DNA of 45,727 nucleotides from assembly GCF_000425625.1 (NCBI RefSeq), contig NZ_AUDU01000066.1, positions 1 through 45,727 of the forward strand, given 5' to 3'. A program made the position numbers and the translations under genes. This DNA comes from Stutzerimonas azotifigens DSM 17556 (GTDB lineage: Bacteria; Pseudomonadota; Gammaproteobacteria; Pseudomonadales; Pseudomonadaceae). Shown here piece after piece: positions 18,146-26,407 of this stretch (the first letter of the stretch is position 1; the number at the start of each line of letters is the position of its first letter). The notes under the pieces were generated by a model. That model had not been told where the DNA came from. It made no database searches and worked only from the letters and a program-made list of their open reading frames with translations.

Positions 18146-19975
18146 ATGCGCCTCAAATCCGTCAAACTCACCCATTTTCGCGGCTACCGCGCCACCACCG
18201 TCATTCCCATCGACGAAGCCATGACCGGCATCGTCGGCCGCAATGACTATGGCAAATCGACCATCCTCGAAGCCCTGGCCATCTTCTTCGAGAGCGGCGA
18301 CGTCAAGGCCGACAAGAGCGATATGAACTGCTTCAGCCTGGCTGAGGGCGCCGAGCAGTTCGAGATTGCCTGTGAGTTTGACGGCCTGCCTGAAGCACTG
18401 GTGTTGGATGAGAATGCCGAGACTTCCTTGGCGCAGGAGTACCTGCTTAACGCCGAGGGCGCGCTGGAGATCGTCAAAACCTTCAAGGCCAGCACCGGCA
18501 AGCTGGAGCGAACCGCTATCCGCTGCCAGCACCCTGCGGATGAGGCGCTGGCTGGGTTGCTAAGCCTGAAAATGGCCGAACTGAAAAAGCTCGGTGAGCA
18601 GCAGGGCATTGCTGAGCAAGTGGCAGACAAGCGCGTGGCCTCACAGTGGCGGCAGGCTATCCGTGCGGCAGCACAGCCTATCGCCTGTCAGGAGATGCTG
18701 CTCGACGTCAGCAAAGGACTTTCGACTGACAGCAAATCTATCTGGGAAAAAATCGAGGCCCAGCTGCCCACCTTCGCCCTGTTCAAGGCGGATCGTGAAA
18801 GCAGCGATGGTGACGCCGAAGCCAAGAACCCCCTGCAGCAAGCGGTCAAGGAAGCCCAGGCTGCGCTGCAGAATGAAATCAGCGCACTGGAGCAGCAGAT
18901 CGAAGCCAGCGTCCTCGATGTCGCCGCCCGCACCCTCGACAAGTTGCGGGAAATGGCTCCAGAGCTGGCCAACGAACTGACCCCACGCTTCAAGGAAAAG
19001 CCCAAGTGGAGTTTCAGCTTCACTCTGGATGGTGAGAATGGCATTCCGATCAACAAGCGCGGCAGCGGCGTGCGCCGCCTGATTCTGCTCAACTTCTTCC
19101 GCGCCGAGGCGGAGAAGGCGGTGGTGGGCTCCCAGCGTAATGTCATCTACGCCATCGAAGAGCCAGAAACCTCCCAGCACCCGAACTACCAGATGATGCT
19201 GATGAAGGCGCTGCTGGAACTTTCCAACCAGCCCAACCGGCAGATCATTGTCACCACCCACGTTCCCGCCCTGGCCGGCCTGATGCCCATCGACGGCATC
19301 CGCTATGTCACCAAGGACGAAAACGGCATCCCCTTCGTCAAGATGCCAGATAACGATGTGCTGAAAGAAGCGGCTGAGAGCCTTGGCGTATTGCCCGAGA
19401 CGGGTATGGAGCGGGCAAAGGGCGTGGTGCTGGTTGAAGGCAAGTCAGACGTCACCTTCCTCCGCCATGCGGCCAATACCCTGAAGGCTGGCGGGCATCT
19501 CCAGTCCAGTCTTGAGGATGCCGGCATCGTTCCGATCCTGATTGGCGGCTGTGGCAGCGTGAAGCACTGGGTCACCCTCAATCTCGCCGATGACCTCGGG
19601 CTACCCTGGTGCGTGTTCCTGGACTCCGACATCGGCGGCAGCCCGGAGCAGGTCGCTTCAATCGCAAAGCGCAAACAGGAAGTCGAAGCACGCGGGCGCC
19701 CCTTCTACTCGACGCGCAAACGGGAAATCGAAAACTACCTGTGCCCTGACATGATTGATGCGAGAACCGGGGTTAGGGTGAATTTCACTGACACCTGCGA
19801 CGCTAAGAAAATCATCGGCAAAGCGGTGGGTATTAAGGGTGATGATCTGATCGACAAGCTCTGGCCACACATGACCGCTGAACAAATTCTTCAGCGTTCG
19901 ATGTACCAAGAGAGCGCTGAGCTGCGCTCGGAGCTGAAAGAGCTCGTTGAGAATTTGCTGGCTTTGGTTCCTTGA
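18146..19975 (+). CDS. OLD-family ATPase/TOPRIM nuclease
   Basis: A 609-aa OLD-type protein. The N-terminal ABC-like ATPase has Walker A GRNDYGKST (31-39), a signature-like GSGVRRL near 307, and Walker B with EEPETSQHP near 338. A C-terminal TOPRIM domain follows: VEGKSD near 430 and the metal site FLDSDIGG near 491. OLD nucleases (P2 Old, GajA of Gabija) degrade phage or damaged DNA. It starts 14 nt after hsdS with AAGGA upstream, so it belongs to the hsd operon and shares the sigma-54 promoter. GajA normally has a UvrD-like partner next door; the nearest here is the NERD helicase 2.9 kb downstream with two genes between. The nuclease call is firm by motif; the exact system is not. Confidence 0.85.
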   Translation: MRLKSVKLTHFRGYRATTVIPIDEAMTGIVGRNDYGKSTILEALAIFFESGDVKADKSDMNCFSLAEGAEQFEIACEFDGLPEALVLDENAETSLAQEYLLNAEGALEIVKTFKASTGKLERTAIRCQHPADEALAGLLSLKMAELKKLGEQQGIAEQVADKRVASQWRQAIRAAAQPIACQEMLLDVSKGLSTDSKSIWEKIEAQLPTFALFKADRESSDGDAEAKNPLQQAVKEAQAALQNEISALEQQIEASVLDVAARTLDKLREMAPELANELTPRFKEKPKWSFSFTLDGENGIPINKRGSGVRRLILLNFFRAEAEKAVVGSQRNVIYAIEEPETSQHPNYQMMLMKALLELSNQPNRQIIVTTHVPALAGLMPIDGIRYVTKDENGIPFVKMPDNDVLKEAAESLGVLPETGMERAKGVVLVEGKSDVTFLRHAANTLKAGGHLQSSLEDAGIVPILIGGCGSVKHWVTLNLADDLGLPWCVFLDSDIGGSPEQVASIAKRKQEVEARGRPFYSTRKREIENYLCPDMIDARTGVRVNFTDTCDAKKIIGKAVGIKGDDLIDKLWPHMTAEQILQRSMYQESAELRSELKELVENLLALVP

Positions 19976-19990
19976 ATCCCGAATGTTGTA

Positions 19991-20070
19991 TGGCCCAGTC
20001 GAAAGCAGGCCTTGGTGGCTTTCATTCCCGCCAGGCAGCCGCTGCGCGAGCTCACGCATCGGCTGGGCCA
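19991..20070. other. 80-bp structured intergenic element
   Basis: Terminal repeats TGGCCCAGTCG (19991-20001) and CGGCTGGGCCA (20060-20070) pair over 11 bp with one G-U wobble. Inside, GAAAGC (20001-20006) and GCTTTC (20018-20023) form a second stem. The element fills half of the 159-bp gap between the OLD gene and the DUF3696 gene. It could be a MITE-like insertion, an RNA structure or a weak terminator (no U-tract follows). Confidence 0.35.
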
Positions 20071-20134
20071 CTACTACCTAAAAATTACGAATAAGCCATT
20101 TGCCGGCTATAGGCCGAGCTAGAGCATAAAAGTC

Positions 20135-21868
20135 ATGCGCATTACAGAAATAGCCCTCACCAACTTTCGCTCCTTTCAGGCCACCCAGGTTATCCCGCTT
20201 GCGCCGGTAACCTTGATGTTTGGGCCGAATAGCGTCGGCAAAAGCTCGGTGCTGCAGGCGTTGTTTTATCTGCAGCAAATCCTCGCCAAAGGCCACTGCG
20301 ACCCGCAGCGAATTGATGTGCTGGGCGAAAAACACATCGGTGGCTTTGCCAGCTTGGTGAATGGTGGTGATCTGAATAAGCGCATTGCCATCAAGCTGCA
20401 GGTCGATAAGTCCGGCAGCATCGGGGCCAGCTACAACCAGCTGTACGAGCTCATCAACGAGGACCTTGGCCTCACCGTCGACAGCCCAACCGCCGATGCC
20501 GCACGCTTTGCTGTGGAGTTGCATATCGCCTGGTCTAAATCAGCCGAAACTGCCTATGTGGCCTGCTACAAGCTGTGGTTGGACGATACGCTGATCGCTG
20601 AGCTGACCAGCGATGCCGGGATGAAGCAGCCGGTGCTGGCCTGGCTCAATTATCAACATCCCGCTTTGCTGGCCGAACTTGATTTGGACGAAGCTCCGGA
20701 GCGCGAAGCCGAAGGCTTTGTAAGCGTCTTCCATGAGCTATTAAACGCTCAGCGTCCCACCCAGCAGGTTAGCCGCCGCGATTCCTGGCATTTGCCTGAA
20801 ATGACCTTTGCCCATGCCGAGCTGGGTTTTAAAGGCTTTGCTGGCGCCTTACCGCTGCTGGGCAAGCGATTGGAAACAACCGTCGAACACGACGACCCGC
20901 GTATCACCACACGGCTGCATGAAATTCTCTCGGATGTGTTGGTAGCTCCGTTAGATAACCTGCTGACACTGCTTAATCAGAGTCTGTGCATCGGCCCGCT
21001 GCGCATGGTGCCCGATGCCTTGCGCCAGCCTAATCCTTACCCCGAGCAGAAAGACTGGTACAGCGGCGCGGCTGCCTGGGACGTAGTTAGTGCGCTCAGC
21101 CGCCAGCACAAAGCGCCCGCCTTGCTGGCCGAGATTAACCAGTGGATGGGGCATCTCGGCCTGGGCTACTCACTGCGTGCAAAGTCGGTGGTGAGCAAGG
21201 TGGTGTATTCCGGTGGTGACGACAGTCTGGGCGAGTTGCGCGCCATGCTCGATGCGCATGGCGATAAGCTTGAAATCAGCTTCAGCGGTGCTGATGAGGA
21301 AGGCAATCCGTCAGAGCAGAAAGCGCCTATAGACATGGAGAAGCTGAAAGCGCTTCTGCAGGAGCTAGCGCCTGATAGCGCTACCCCTAAGGGTGCCGTT
21401 ATTGAGCAGGTGCGCAATCAATGGGCGTTGTGGGATGACGCGCGGCAGTGCGAGGTAGCCTTCTCCGAGGTTGGTGTGGGGATTTCACAGCTGTTTCCGC
21501 TGATTGTGGCGGCTGTGGTGGCGCGCCAGGGGCTTGTGACCTGCGAGCAGCCAGAGCTGCATGTGCATCCACGAATTCAGGTGGGCATAGGTGATTTGAT
21601 CACCCAGGCCAATCGCCAATGCAGCTTCCTGATCGAGACCCATAGCGAACATCTGATCTTGCGGATTCAGCGGCGCATTCGCGAAAGCACAGAAGGCGAA
21701 CTGCCTGATGGCCTGAAGCCGCTCGCACCTGAGGATGTGTCGATTATTTATCTCGATACGGCGGCAGGTGGGGTAAAGGCCAAGCGTATCGAAATTGATC
21801 GCGATGGCGAGTTCACCAGCCGTTGGCCCAATGGCTTTTTTGCTGAGCGCAGGGAGGAGCTTTTGTGA
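20135..21868 (+). CDS. DUF3696-type AAA/SMC-like ATPase
   Basis: A 577-aa ATPase of the OLD/RecF-like group. N-terminus ITEIALTNFRSFQATQ with Walker A GPNSVGKSS (30-38), a signature-like FSEVGVGISQLFPLI near 447, Walker B CEQPELHVHP near 470, and switch His in SFLIETHSEHLIL. The end, KRIEIDRDGEFTSRWPNGFF, is the DUF3696 tail. There is no TOPRIM domain, so it needs a partner; the next gene overlaps it by one base and is the obvious candidate effector. Such ATPase/effector pairs are frequent in phage defence. The ribosome site before ATG 20135 is weak. Known multi-gene defence systems (for example Menshen, Septu and PARIS types) contain comparable ATPases, but I cannot assign one. Confidence 0.8.
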   Translation: MRITEIALTNFRSFQATQVIPLAPVTLMFGPNSVGKSSVLQALFYLQQILAKGHCDPQRIDVLGEKHIGGFASLVNGGDLNKRIAIKLQVDKSGSIGASYNQLYELINEDLGLTVDSPTADAARFAVELHIAWSKSAETAYVACYKLWLDDTLIAELTSDAGMKQPVLAWLNYQHPALLAELDLDEAPEREAEGFVSVFHELLNAQRPTQQVSRRDSWHLPEMTFAHAELGFKGFAGALPLLGKRLETTVEHDDPRITTRLHEILSDVLVAPLDNLLTLLNQSLCIGPLRMVPDALRQPNPYPEQKDWYSGAAAWDVVSALSRQHKAPALLAEINQWMGHLGLGYSLRAKSVVSKVVYSGGDDSLGELRAMLDAHGDKLEISFSGADEEGNPSEQKAPIDMEKLKALLQELAPDSATPKGAVIEQVRNQWALWDDARQCEVAFSEVGVGISQLFPLIVAAVVARQGLVTCEQPELHVHPRIQVGIGDLITQANRQCSFLIETHSEHLILRIQRRIRESTEGELPDGLKPLAPEDVSIIYLDTAAGGVKAKRIEIDRDGEFTSRWPNGFFAERREELL

Positions 21869-22794
21869 TGATTTATGAGTATGCGCTTGAGCCGACTGTT
21901 CTAGCAGCCTGGGCATCAAATGATCGTGACTATGCGGAGTTTCTCCGCGAATACGGGTTGGGCACACCAAGACTAGTCAGTAGCTTTCCAAAGAAAAAGG
22001 TATCAAAACTTCGTAGCTACTTGCTTCAGCATAGTCCTCAAGATACCCAGTCACTATCTGGTCGGCGTTATATAGAAATGGTAAATAAGTTAACCGAATC
22101 CGTCGTTATTAGGGATGCGGCCGATCATAAAACTTCCGTTTGGTCGGAAGCTGTTGTCAGCGAAGACGATCGAGCCCCTTTCGGGGTGATTTTGTCTTCG
22201 TCTGCTATTTGCGCAAAAAACAACATCACTCCTGATAGCATGTACTTGCCAGGCAGCATCTGGAATCATTATAACCAATTAAATATACAGCGCACCAATG
22301 CAGGGCTTTTTTCCGTAGTTGGCAACCTGGTACGCCTATCTACAAAGTATATTGTGATTATCGATCCATTTGGCTGGTCGGATGAGGCTATAGGCTTTGT
22401 TCGATACATGATTAATTCTATCCATCCTAACCGCCTTACGGATGAAACTCCAAAGATAATTCTTTTTTATAAAGAGAAGCGTGGTGGCAAGAATTCTGGC
22501 AGTGGAAGCCCAGCAGCTGATCATGTCAAAGATCGTATTATGCAAGATTTAAACGGGGGGCTTGGAGGTCTGCAACTTGAAGTTTTTGAACTGAGGGAAG
22601 CAGCCGAAAGCGATGTTTTTCACAACCGTTGTATTCTGACGGAACATGGTGGCGTGTTAACAGGTCACGGTATTGGTGTTTCAAATAATGAAGCCCATAC
22701 AGATGAAGTAATATTAATGAGGGCGGAAATTTATCAAAAAAAGCTGCTGCAGTTTATTGAGGAAAAATGCTTTGATGTTGTTTCAATGGCCTAG
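21868..22794 (+). CDS. Putative effector coupled to DUF3696 ATPase, PLD/MIT-C-like
   Basis: A 308-aa protein that I do not firmly recognise. The C-terminal part has IVIIDPFGWSDEAIGFVRY then FHNRCILTEHGGVLTGHGIG near 248-267, an H-x-R/K-like block followed by a Gly-rich strand. This resembles phospholipase-D-like folds such as the MIT C-terminal domain, but the classic HxK motif is absent. I chose ATG 21868, which shares its first base with the upstream stop and sits 9 nt after GGGAGGAG; GTG 21865 is an alternative. The coding sequence is clearly more AT-rich than the ATPase before it, suggesting a different origin or an exchangeable effector. Role as effector is inference from coupling. Confidence 0.5.
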   Translation: MIYEYALEPTVLAAWASNDRDYAEFLREYGLGTPRLVSSFPKKKVSKLRSYLLQHSPQDTQSLSGRRYIEMVNKLTESVVIRDAADHKTSVWSEAVVSEDDRAPFGVILSSSAICAKNNITPDSMYLPGSIWNHYNQLNIQRTNAGLFSVVGNLVRLSTKYIVIIDPFGWSDEAIGFVRYMINSIHPNRLTDETPKIILFYKEKRGGKNSGSGSPAADHVKDRIMQDLNGGLGGLQLEVFELREAAESDVFHNRCILTEHGGVLTGHGIGVSNNEAHTDEVILMRAEIYQKKLLQFIEEKCFDVVSMA

Positions 22795-22849
22795 TGGATG
22801 GTAGATATTTGTGAGTGAGGAATTACCTGGCTGTAGCTTGGTGGCAAGC

Positions 22850-22877
22850 TTGAACAAGCAGTCATGATAATTATAAA
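22850..22877 (+). promoter_or_regulatory. Sigma-70 promoter of the NERD helicase gene
   Basis: TTGAAC (22850-22855) and TATAAA (22872-22877) with a 16-nt spacer in an AT-rich gap, 24 nt before the NERD helicase ATG. It suggests that this gene can be expressed independently of the hsd operon. Confidence 0.5.
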
Positions 22878-22900
22878 AATAATTTCAGGGAAAGTCATGT

Positions 22901-24871
22901 ATGGCGAAAGTCATTCCGGGAATTGAAAAGGCCAAGCTCTCCAAACAACCGCCAACCGAAGGAGAGCTATTTTTACTTGCTTACCTGGAAGAGTATTTCG
23001 ACCCGGATGCTGAGGTTTACTTTCAGCCTTGCTTCAATGGTGAACGCCCTGATGTCGTAATCCTCAAAAAAGGGGTTGGTGCTATTATTGTGGAGGTCAA
23101 GGATTGGGATCTTTCCTACTACAGTGTTGATGCAAAAAATCAATGGCGCTTGGCGAAAAATCAGGCTCTATTGAGGTCACCTTTTGCTCAGGCGTTCTCC
23201 TACAAGCAGAACCTTTTTGAAGTGCACACAAACGGCCTGCTTGAAAAAAGTATGGCCAGCGAAACCTTTTACGGACTGATAAAGGTTTATGTGTACTTCC
23301 ACAATGCTACAAAAAAAGAGATTGCAGCATTTTATCAGCCTGCAATAAGTGAGCTGCAAAGTGAACTGGACGAAGTTCAACAGGCGTTTCGTGAGAAAAA
23401 ACTCGGGTATGATCAGTATGAGAAGAAGCGGCTGTATTTTGCCAACAAGATAAAACAGATTGATCGCGATGTGGGATCTTTAGCCATTGCGCGAGACTCG
23501 TTGAAAAAAATTGAATTCTCAGGTGGCAAGCAGAACCCAAGATTTGAGGAGAGCGTATATACAGAGCTCATGCGCCTGCTGCAGCCCCCATTCCATTACG
23601 CCAATGAAGGAAAGCCTATCCTCTACACAAAGCCACAAGCGCGGCTATCTGAGAGTGTTGAAGGCGCCCGGGTCAAGATATGCGGGGTGGCAGGGGCGGG
23701 CAAAACCTCAGTCTTGGCGAAGCGTGCGGTGAATGCGCACAGGCGACATGGCGAGCCTGTGTTGATACTTACATTCAACCTGACGCTTCGCATGTTCATC
23801 AGAGACAAAATTAGTGAGGTTCGCGAAGACTTCAATTGGGGGGCTTTCCATATAGTCAATTACCACAAGTTTATGAGTGCTGCTCTAAGCAGTGCTGGAG
23901 TCGATGTGAAGTTTCCAGAGGGCTTGGTGGACCCCAGTGCATACCTTGAAGAGCATTATTATTCGAATGAGACTGTTTTAGATAATTATGTTGCTGATAG
24001 GTACAAAACCATCCTTATTGACGAGGCTCAGGACTATAAGCCTGAGTGGCAACGAATCATAAGGAAGCATTTCCTGGCCGAAGGCGGTGAGATGGTTCTG
24101 TTTGCGGATGAGAAACAGAATATCTATGAGCGTGCTGTCGATGAAGAGAAAAGGGCAAGCATTATTTCCCCTTTTGGGCGCTGGCAGCACTTGTCTAAAA
24201 GCTTCAGGTATAAGCAGGATTCTCCGGTATTGCAGTTGTCTGTCGCCTTTCAGAAGCAGTTCCTTTCAGAAAAATATACTTTTGATGGGGATGAGTCTTA
24301 TCAGCAAACCGCTTTTCTGCCAGGGATTGGGTTGAGTGCCGTAGGGACATGGTCAGCTGAGAGGTTGCTTGATGTTGCTGAGCTCATTATCGCTATTGCG
24401 AAGCGCGAAGGCATTCACCCGAATGACATTACCATTGTGTCGTCAAAGGAAGACGTTTTGAGGGAGGTCGATTTTGCAATCCGGACTGGGGCTCGTCATC
24501 AGGAGCGGACGATTACAAGCTTTGCTTCTAAGGAAGATGTTGAGAGGGTTCGCGGAAAAAGACTTGGGCGTGCTGAAGAAAAGAAGGAGTTGCGCAAGTT
24601 AAGCGCCAGCCGTAAGCAAGGCTTCAATCTGAATAGCGGCGTAATGAAGTTATCGACTCTTCATAGCTTTAAAGGTTTTGAATCGCCCACGGTCTTTATG
24701 ATCGTTAACGATCTGGATGGGCCGGAGCTTGTTTACACTGGCTTAACTAGAGCAAAAGAGAATATTGTAGTGCTTTTGCCAAGTGGTAGTCGCTACTTTG
24801 ATTTCTTTGCGCAGCATCTTGAAAACGTTAGCTCGCTTATGCAGCATTCAACTGCTGACTTGGATGGATAA
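22901..24871 (+). CDS. NERD-domain UvrD/Rep-like helicase
   Basis: A 656-aa fusion. Residues about 20-110 form a NERD nuclease-related domain (RPDVVILKKGVGAIIVEVKD, with the D near 49 and E-x-K near 65-67, the PD-(D/E)xK pattern). A helical linker (about 145-220) leads to a superfamily 1 helicase: Walker A GVAGAGKTS near 262, DEAQD near 374, QNIYERAV, then STLHSFKGFESPTVF and TGLTRAKENIVV near 610. The pattern suggests a DNA or RNA helicase with attached nuclease. Its own promoter precedes it. Together with the OLD nuclease upstream it recalls the GajA/GajB pairing of Gabija, although GajB lacks NERD. It is AT-richer than hsdRMS, like the gene before it. Both enzymatic motif sets appear intact. 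Confidence 0.85.
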   Translation: MAKVIPGIEKAKLSKQPPTEGELFLLAYLEEYFDPDAEVYFQPCFNGERPDVVILKKGVGAIIVEVKDWDLSYYSVDAKNQWRLAKNQALLRSPFAQAFSYKQNLFEVHTNGLLEKSMASETFYGLIKVYVYFHNATKKEIAAFYQPAISELQSELDEVQQAFREKKLGYDQYEKKRLYFANKIKQIDRDVGSLAIARDSLKKIEFSGGKQNPRFEESVYTELMRLLQPPFHYANEGKPILYTKPQARLSESVEGARVKICGVAGAGKTSVLAKRAVNAHRRHGEPVLILTFNLTLRMFIRDKISEVREDFNWGAFHIVNYHKFMSAALSSAGVDVKFPEGLVDPSAYLEEHYYSNETVLDNYVADRYKTILIDEAQDYKPEWQRIIRKHFLAEGGEMVLFADEKQNIYERAVDEEKRASIISPFGRWQHLSKSFRYKQDSPVLQLSVAFQKQFLSEKYTFDGDESYQQTAFLPGIGLSAVGTWSAERLLDVAELIIAIAKREGIHPNDITIVSSKEDVLREVDFAIRTGARHQERTITSFASKEDVERVRGKRLGRAEEKKELRKLSASRKQGFNLNSGVMKLSTLHSFKGFESPTVFMIVNDLDGPELVYTGLTRAKENIVVLLPSGSRYFDFFAQHLENVSSLMQHSTADLDG

Positions 24872-24928
24872 TATTTTTCATTTTGTACGTGGCGGTTGCT
24901 TTATTTCTTGGATTTTATATAGGTTTTT

Positions 24929-25528
24929 ATGAAGAATTATGGAGCTCGATTTACTATTGCTGCAATGATCGCTGCAGCACCCTGCTTGGTCATGGGAGGA
25001 TTCCCGCTGCTTGGTTATGCGCCGTGGGGGCGTACCAGCCTGGAGGTGGTTGTTTTCTTCGTAGTGGCTTATTCCGTCATCCATGTGCTTGTTGCGCTGC
25101 TGGTTATGCTGGTGACCCGAAAGTGGCGGGAATATTTCCCGGCCATCATGCTGGGTGTGCTTTTCGGCGGCCTTGCCGGTTTGCAGGCGGGAACAGCAAT
25201 GAGAATGGAAGGCTATGAACGGGCGGGTGAGCGAGCTGCTGTTTTGGTCATTGCGATAGAGCATTACATTAAGGCAACCGGAGAGCCACCTGAGCGCTTG
25301 GTACAACTTGTACCTGATTTTGTCGAGGCGATCCCAGGCAGGCTGCCGCCACTTGAGATTGTAATGGGCGAGGCGGCTCTCAAAGGTTTCTATGGCAATC
25401 AATGGGCCCTGCTGTTCAAAGCGGGTAGTGGTTTGAACTGGGACCAACTTGTTTATTTACCAAAGCAGAATTACGACCAGGTCGAATCGAAAACCCTGCT
25501 GGGGCGCTGGGCATATCTCCACGAGTGA
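24929..25528 (+). CDS. Putative inner-membrane protein, 199 aa
   Basis: Unknown protein with about three membrane helices in the first 95 residues (AAMIAAAPCLVMGGFPLLGY; VVVFFVVAYSVIHVLVALLV; FPAIMLGVLFGGLAGLQAG), then a soluble C-terminal domain of about 100 residues (GERAAVLVIAIEHYIKATGE and a PP-rich linker). The ribosome site before ATG 24929 is weak. It lies 57 nt after the NERD helicase. It may be a membrane partner of the defence cluster or unrelated cargo; its composition is closer to the host than the two genes before it. I recognise no family. Confidence 0.6.
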   Translation: MKNYGARFTIAAMIAAAPCLVMGGFPLLGYAPWGRTSLEVVVFFVVAYSVIHVLVALLVMLVTRKWREYFPAIMLGVLFGGLAGLQAGTAMRMEGYERAGERAAVLVIAIEHYIKATGEPPERLVQLVPDFVEAIPGRLPPLEIVMGEAALKGFYGNQWALLFKAGSGLNWDQLVYLPKQNYDQVESKTLLGRWAYLHE

Positions 25529-25903
25529 TCATGTGTTTTTCGCTGCCGGCGCTGCCTGAGGGTGGCCGGCGGCGCTCAGCGCATCAGCAGGGACGGCTAA
25601 AGCCGGCCAGCAGTTCTCGGGCAAATGGCCGAACCATGCAACCTTGCTTAACAGAACAGAGCGTTGTGGCTGCAGCTCTTTAAGGCTAGTACTCAAAATC
25701 CCCGCTCGCAAAATAGGGGGCCAGACTTTGAGGCACGGTTTAGGCACAGAATTGGCACAGCCCGAAAATGAGTCGGAAAGGAGCGCTGCGGGCAGTACTC
25801 ACCACAATCTGAGTATCCGCATGGAGATCAATTTTGAGAGATTAGCCAATCCGGGATCTGGATCGGCAGAGCCTTAGGAAAAGGCTTTTAAATCATACAG
25901 ATA
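25529..25903. other. Non-coding end of the accessory region next to tRNA
   Basis: 375 bp without a supportable gene. It holds the 11-bp direct repeats listed separately, several GCCGGC-rich short inverted repeats near 25540-25600, and a small hairpin AGCCTT / AAGGCT near 25871-25886. The mix of arm-like repeats and tRNA end is what an attachment region of a tRNA-targeting element looks like. Confidence 0.5.
25730..25762 (+). repeat. Three 11-bp direct repeats (GGCACRG), arm-site-like
   Basis: GGCACGG (25732), GGCACAG (25743) and GGCACAG (25754) recur at exactly 11-bp intervals, one helical turn. They lie 144 bp from the tRNA 3' end. Phased short direct repeats near att cores typically bind the arm domain of tyrosine integrases. 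Confidence 0.55.
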
Positions 25904-25980
25904 TGGCGCACCAGGCGGGATTCGAACCCACGACCCCCGCCTTCGGAGGGCGGTACTCTATCCAGCTGAGCTACTGGTGC
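25904..25980 (-). tRNA. tRNA-Arg (anticodon CCG)
   Basis: A 77-nt tRNA including encoded CCA. Acceptor stem GCACCAG / CTGGTGC, D-arm AGCTCAGCTGGATAGAGT, anticodon loop CTCCGAA with anticodon CCG on a CCGCC/GGCGG stem, and T-arm GTGGGTTCGAATCCCGC (stem GTGGG/CCCGC with a G-C mismatch tolerance). All stems pair, so it is probably functional and reads the CGG codon. Its 3' end faces the accessory region, the normal orientation for an island inserted at a tRNA gene. Confidence 0.95.
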
Positions 25981-26040
25981 GTAATTGTTGCGGCGGCCTA
26001 TTTGACCATTAGCTGACACCCTTCACAACTCGATGAGTAT

Positions 26041-26083
26041 TGCCTTCGGAGGGCAGTACTCTATCCAGCTGAGCTACGGATGC
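26041..26083 (-). pseudogene. 5' half of a second tRNA-Arg gene
   Basis: 43 nt from GCATCCGTAGCTC through the anticodon loop CTCCGAA, ending at GGCA in the 3' side of the anticodon stem. The D-arm and loop are identical to the intact tRNA-Arg(CCG); the acceptor half differs. The rest of the tRNA (variable region, T-arm, acceptor 3' strand) is missing. Its upstream leader GCCTATTTGACCA (plus strand 26093-26105) is also found at 25996-26008 before the intact gene, so the whole transcription unit was duplicated. The break at the anticodon stem is a common crossover point for tRNA-targeting integrases. Confidence 0.8.
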
Positions 26084-26105
26084 ACAGAGGGCGCCTATTT
26101 GACCA

Positions 26106-26407
26106 CTTGCCGGCGCCTTTCTCAACCGGCTTCTTTCAAAGAGCGCTTTTGTTTTCAGGCACCTGCGTGCCGTCAGGTGGGCCAATGGCCGGCTTTTCGA
26201 CATCAGGCCGGTCTATGAGTAGCCAACCGCCGCGCACATGCACTTGCCGCTGGCTTTTGCGCGGGCCTAGGATGAAGTGATTCGCCGATCAGGCCAGGCC
26301 GGGAACCTCTTCCGGTCGTCGCCGTTCCCACGCCTGTCGCGACTTTTCCCTGGCGGGCGCCGCCCCGCGCTTACGCAGCAAGACGCTGCGGCTTCGAGGA
26401 GACTGCC
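26106..26407. other. Intergenic before gabD, no gene seen
   Basis: About 300 bp from the tRNA fragment to gabD. I see no coding region, clear promoter or repeat with confidence. A short inverted repeat GGCACCTGCGTGCC near 26159 is the only notable feature. Composition changes here to that of the GC-rich core. Confidence 0.4.

Noticed and set aside
18146..24871. Labelling the OLD nuclease and NERD helicase as a canonical Gabija system
   Set aside because: The two genes are not adjacent, the helicase has an extra NERD domain and a two-gene cassette lies between them. The relation is kept as a hypothesis only.
25644..25877. A 77-codon frame in the attachment region
   Set aside because: It crosses the phased repeats and hairpin, lacks a ribosome site and has no recognisable protein sequence.
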